Part shown: positions 62,388 to 64,000 of the stretch, piece after piece
Position numbering within the stretch: position 1 is the stretch's first letter
Layout: every line of letters begins with the position of its first letter
Source: an uncultured Lachnoclostridium sp.
GTDB lineage: Bacteria > Bacillota > Clostridia > Lachnospirales > Lachnospiraceae
Direction: 5' to 3'
Length of the DNA: 64,000 nucleotides
NCBI GenBank assembly: GCA_905212635.1
Contig: CAJMFH010000001.1
Location: 62,001 to 126,000, forward strand
Translations under genes and position numbers: made by a program
The notes under the pieces: generated by a model
Databases searched by the model: none
What the model saw: only the letters and a program-made list of their open reading frames with translations
Told to the model about the DNA's origin: nothing

Positions 62388-63089
62388 TTATACCGTAATT
62401 ACCGTTCCGGTACATTTTCCATTGACACAGTTGATAATACTGTTTTCCTCATTCAATCCAAAAATGCACATCGGCATTTTGTTTTCATAACATAATACCG
62501 CAGATGCCAGATCGATCACTCCGAGTTTCTCATCAATGATCTTGCTGATCGGCAGAGTATCGTACTTTTTGGCTTCCGGATTTACATTCGGATCACTGTC
62601 ATAGACACCATCAATGGATTTGGCAGCAAGAATCACATCCGCTCCAATCTCGATAGCACGAAGTGCTGTCGCGGTATCGGTTGAAAAATACGGATGACCG
62701 GTTCCTCCGGCAAGGAAAGCAACCTGTCCTTTTTCAAAACCGGCTTCCACTTTGTCCCGGCTGAAAAGGTCTGTAAATGCACCACAGACAAATGGAGTGT
62801 ATACCTGCGTCTTCATTCCGACATGACGGCAGATCTCTGACATATACAGACAATTCATGACGGTTGCCAGCATTCCGATCTGGTCTGCCTGATTTCGCAT
62901 AATCGTCTCACTGGTACGTCCACGCCAGAAATTACCACCACCGATCACGATAGCAACCTGACATCCATCGTCTACCAGTTCTTTAATCTGACCGGCAACC
63001 TGAATACAGGTAGCCTCATCAAATCCGGTTCCTTTGTCACCGGAAAGAGCTTCTCCACTCAATTTTAACAAAACTCGATTATATTTCAT
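62388..63089 (-). CDS. pyrH: Uridylate kinase
   Basis: PyrH phosphorylates UMP to UDP. The 233-residue amino-acid-kinase fold protein has YNRVLLKLSGEALSG, VAIVIGGGNFWRGRTSETIMRNQADQIGMLATVMN, and the UMP site FLAGGTGHPYFSTDTATALRAIEIGAD. The start at 63089 follows GGAG; the in-frame codon farther upstream overlaps that site. pyrH-frr is a conserved pair. Confidence 0.97.
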   Translation of the reverse strand: MKYNRVLLKLSGEALSGDKGTGFDEATCIQVAGQIKELVDDGCQVAIVIGGGNFWRGRTSETIMRNQADQIGMLATVMNCLYMSEICRHVGMKTQVYTPFVCGAFTDLFSRDKVEAGFEKGQVAFLAGGTGHPYFSTDTATALRAIEIGADVILAAKSIDGVYDSDPNVNPEAKKYDTLPISKIIDEKLGVIDLASAVLCYENKMPMCIFGLNEENSIINCVNGKCTGTVITV

Positions 63090-63127
63090 AACAGTCTCCA
63101 ATCCATACAGTATATTTTGACAGTTTT

Positions 63128-64000
63128 TTATTCAAAGAACGAATCCAGATCAACATCTGCATATTTCAAGGAGCAGAAGCCATCCATAACAGCACCGCTG
63201 TTGATCTGAACGGATTTTGCTACAACATTTCCTTTAACTACCGCTGTAGAATCAATAACAACCGGACCATTTACATCGATATCACCTTTTACGGCACCTG
63301 CGATCACTACGGATGAACTTGTGATGGATCCGATAATTACCGTTCCAACATCTACTTTTACGCTTCCACGGCTCTCCAGATTTCCTTCCAAACGTGGAGT
63401 ATTTACATAAATTTCAGAAGCAAGACTGTTTCCTGCCACACGACCTGTAATGGTCAGTTTTCCCTGACATTCTACATCACCTTCGATCACACCTTTTACA
63501 ACAAGGGCAGTATCACTTTTAATCCCTCCGCTGATCGTGGTTCCTTTTGTAATTACGGTTGTCTCTTCTGAATCAAATCCTTCTGTTTTTGTTTCCTCAA
63601 AATCACTCATTTTTCGTTCCTCCATACTATTTTTTTCTTCTACGGTTTCGTCTTCTATTTCTGTTTCTGCTTCGATTTCTTCTGCTTCCGGTTCTTCCGA
63701 TTCTTCTGGCTCGTCTTCCTCTGCCTCTTCCGGTTCTTCCTCCGGCTCCTGGAATCGGGAATCTTCCTGCAAAATATTACTCAATTCCTTCTGAATCTCT
63801 TTCTTCATATCTTCTTCATCAATCTGCATTTCATCGGTCTCCGGTGTTTCTTCCTCTGCCGGTTCCTCTGCTGGTTCTTCGGAAGATTCTGTTTCTTCCT
63901 CCATTACTGCTGTCTCTTCTTCCTGCTCTTCCGATACCGCAGCTTCTTCTGCATTCAGATCATCGACTTTTTCTTCCAAAGAATCGCCAAGTTCATTTAC
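63128..64000 (-). CDS. Bactofilin-family polymer-forming protein with acidic N-terminal region (reaches window edge)
   Basis: Bactofilins self-assemble into nucleotide-free filaments that guide wall enzymes. The C-terminal 120 residues form the beta-helix domain (ISGGIKSDTALVVKGVIEGDVECQGKLTITGRVAGNSLASEIYVNTPRLEGNLESRGSVKVDVGTVIIGSITSSSVVIAG). The preceding 125 or more residues are almost entirely Glu, Asp, Pro and Ser, and the frame stays open to the last base of the window. An internal ATG at 63610 has GGAGG eight bases upstream and would give a 160-residue protein of ordinary bactofilin length. So either the gene encodes a long acidic fusion, or two forms are made. Both readings share the stop at 63128. 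Confidence 0.82.
   Translation of the reverse strand, partial: VNELGDSLEEKVDDLNAEEAAVSEEQEEETAVMEEETESSEEPAEEPAEEETPETDEMQIDEEDMKKEIQKELSNILQEDSRFQEPEEEPEEAEEDEPEESEEPEAEEIEAETEIEDETVEEKNSMEERKMSDFEETKTEGFDSEETTVITKGTTISGGIKSDTALVVKGVIEGDVECQGKLTITGRVAGNSLASEIYVNTPRLEGNLESRGSVKVDVGTVIIGSITSSSVVIAGAVKGDIDVNGPVVIDSTAVVKGNVVAKSVQINSGAVMDGFCSLKYADVDLDSFFE

Overview
The window reads as chromosomal DNA of an anaerobic Clostridia bacterium, most likely of the Lachnospiraceae. The basis is: moderate-to-low GC, strong AGGAGG-type ribosome binding sites, a PolC-type replicative polymerase, RemA, RqcH, a DivIVA/SepF/MinCDE division set, IscR-IscS-IscU, a DUF5688 protein and an NADP-type glutamate dehydrogenase. 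The assignment comes from gene content and order; no database search was run. Nearly all of the sequence is coding, no gene-free stretch exceeds 300 bases, and there is no prophage, CRISPR array or insertion sequence.

Left part (1-26.6 kb, mostly + strand). A partial HAD phosphatase is followed by rplS, a signal peptidase paralogue that lacks both catalytic residues, the ribosome-assembly GTPase rbgA, a second intact signal peptidase with a long cytoplasmic tail, and a CYTH phosphatase-like protein. Then come gdhA, a DUF5688 protein, a lone tRNA-Arg(CCG) on the minus strand, hslO, a secreted or anchored hypothetical protein, rluF and ligA. A flippase (minus) overlaps the end of ligA. A 944-residue acidic repeat protein precedes the iscR-iscS-iscU iron-sulfur operon. 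A divergent pair follows: rqcH-hisK leftwards and yicC-remA-gmk-lepB-rpoZ rightwards. Next is a small LysM protein with a LexA box in its promoter (a YneA-like SOS division suppressor), then a large exported N-acetylmuramoyl-alanine amidase.

Middle (26.6-28.4 kb). Predominant gene orientation flips here from + to -. The junction holds a tyrosine recombinase and an orphan BlaI/MecI-type repressor.

Right part (28.5-64 kb, almost all - strand). Read in transcription order from the right edge: bactofilin, pyrH, frr, uppS, cdsA, dxr, rseP, ispG, polC (translation, lipid and isoprenoid supply, replication); lexA (the + strand exception); an SH3-domain protein, mutS, mutL, miaA (interrupted by one in-frame TAA) and a methionine gamma-lyase-like gene; radC, mreB, mreC, mreD, a PBP2 with a large insertion, minC, minD, minE, rodA, mgsA (cell shape and division-site placement); and an HlyD-like protein, yggS, sepF, a DivIVA-like protein, lspA and rluD (septum and envelope).

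Points most worth a second look: the predicted dead signal peptidase at 1116-1733, the nonsense codon in miaA at 45420-45422, a 175-bp near-perfect palindromic element between lexA and polC, the LexA-controlled LysM gene 27 kb from lexA, the acidic LDF-motif protein, and the PBP2 insertion.
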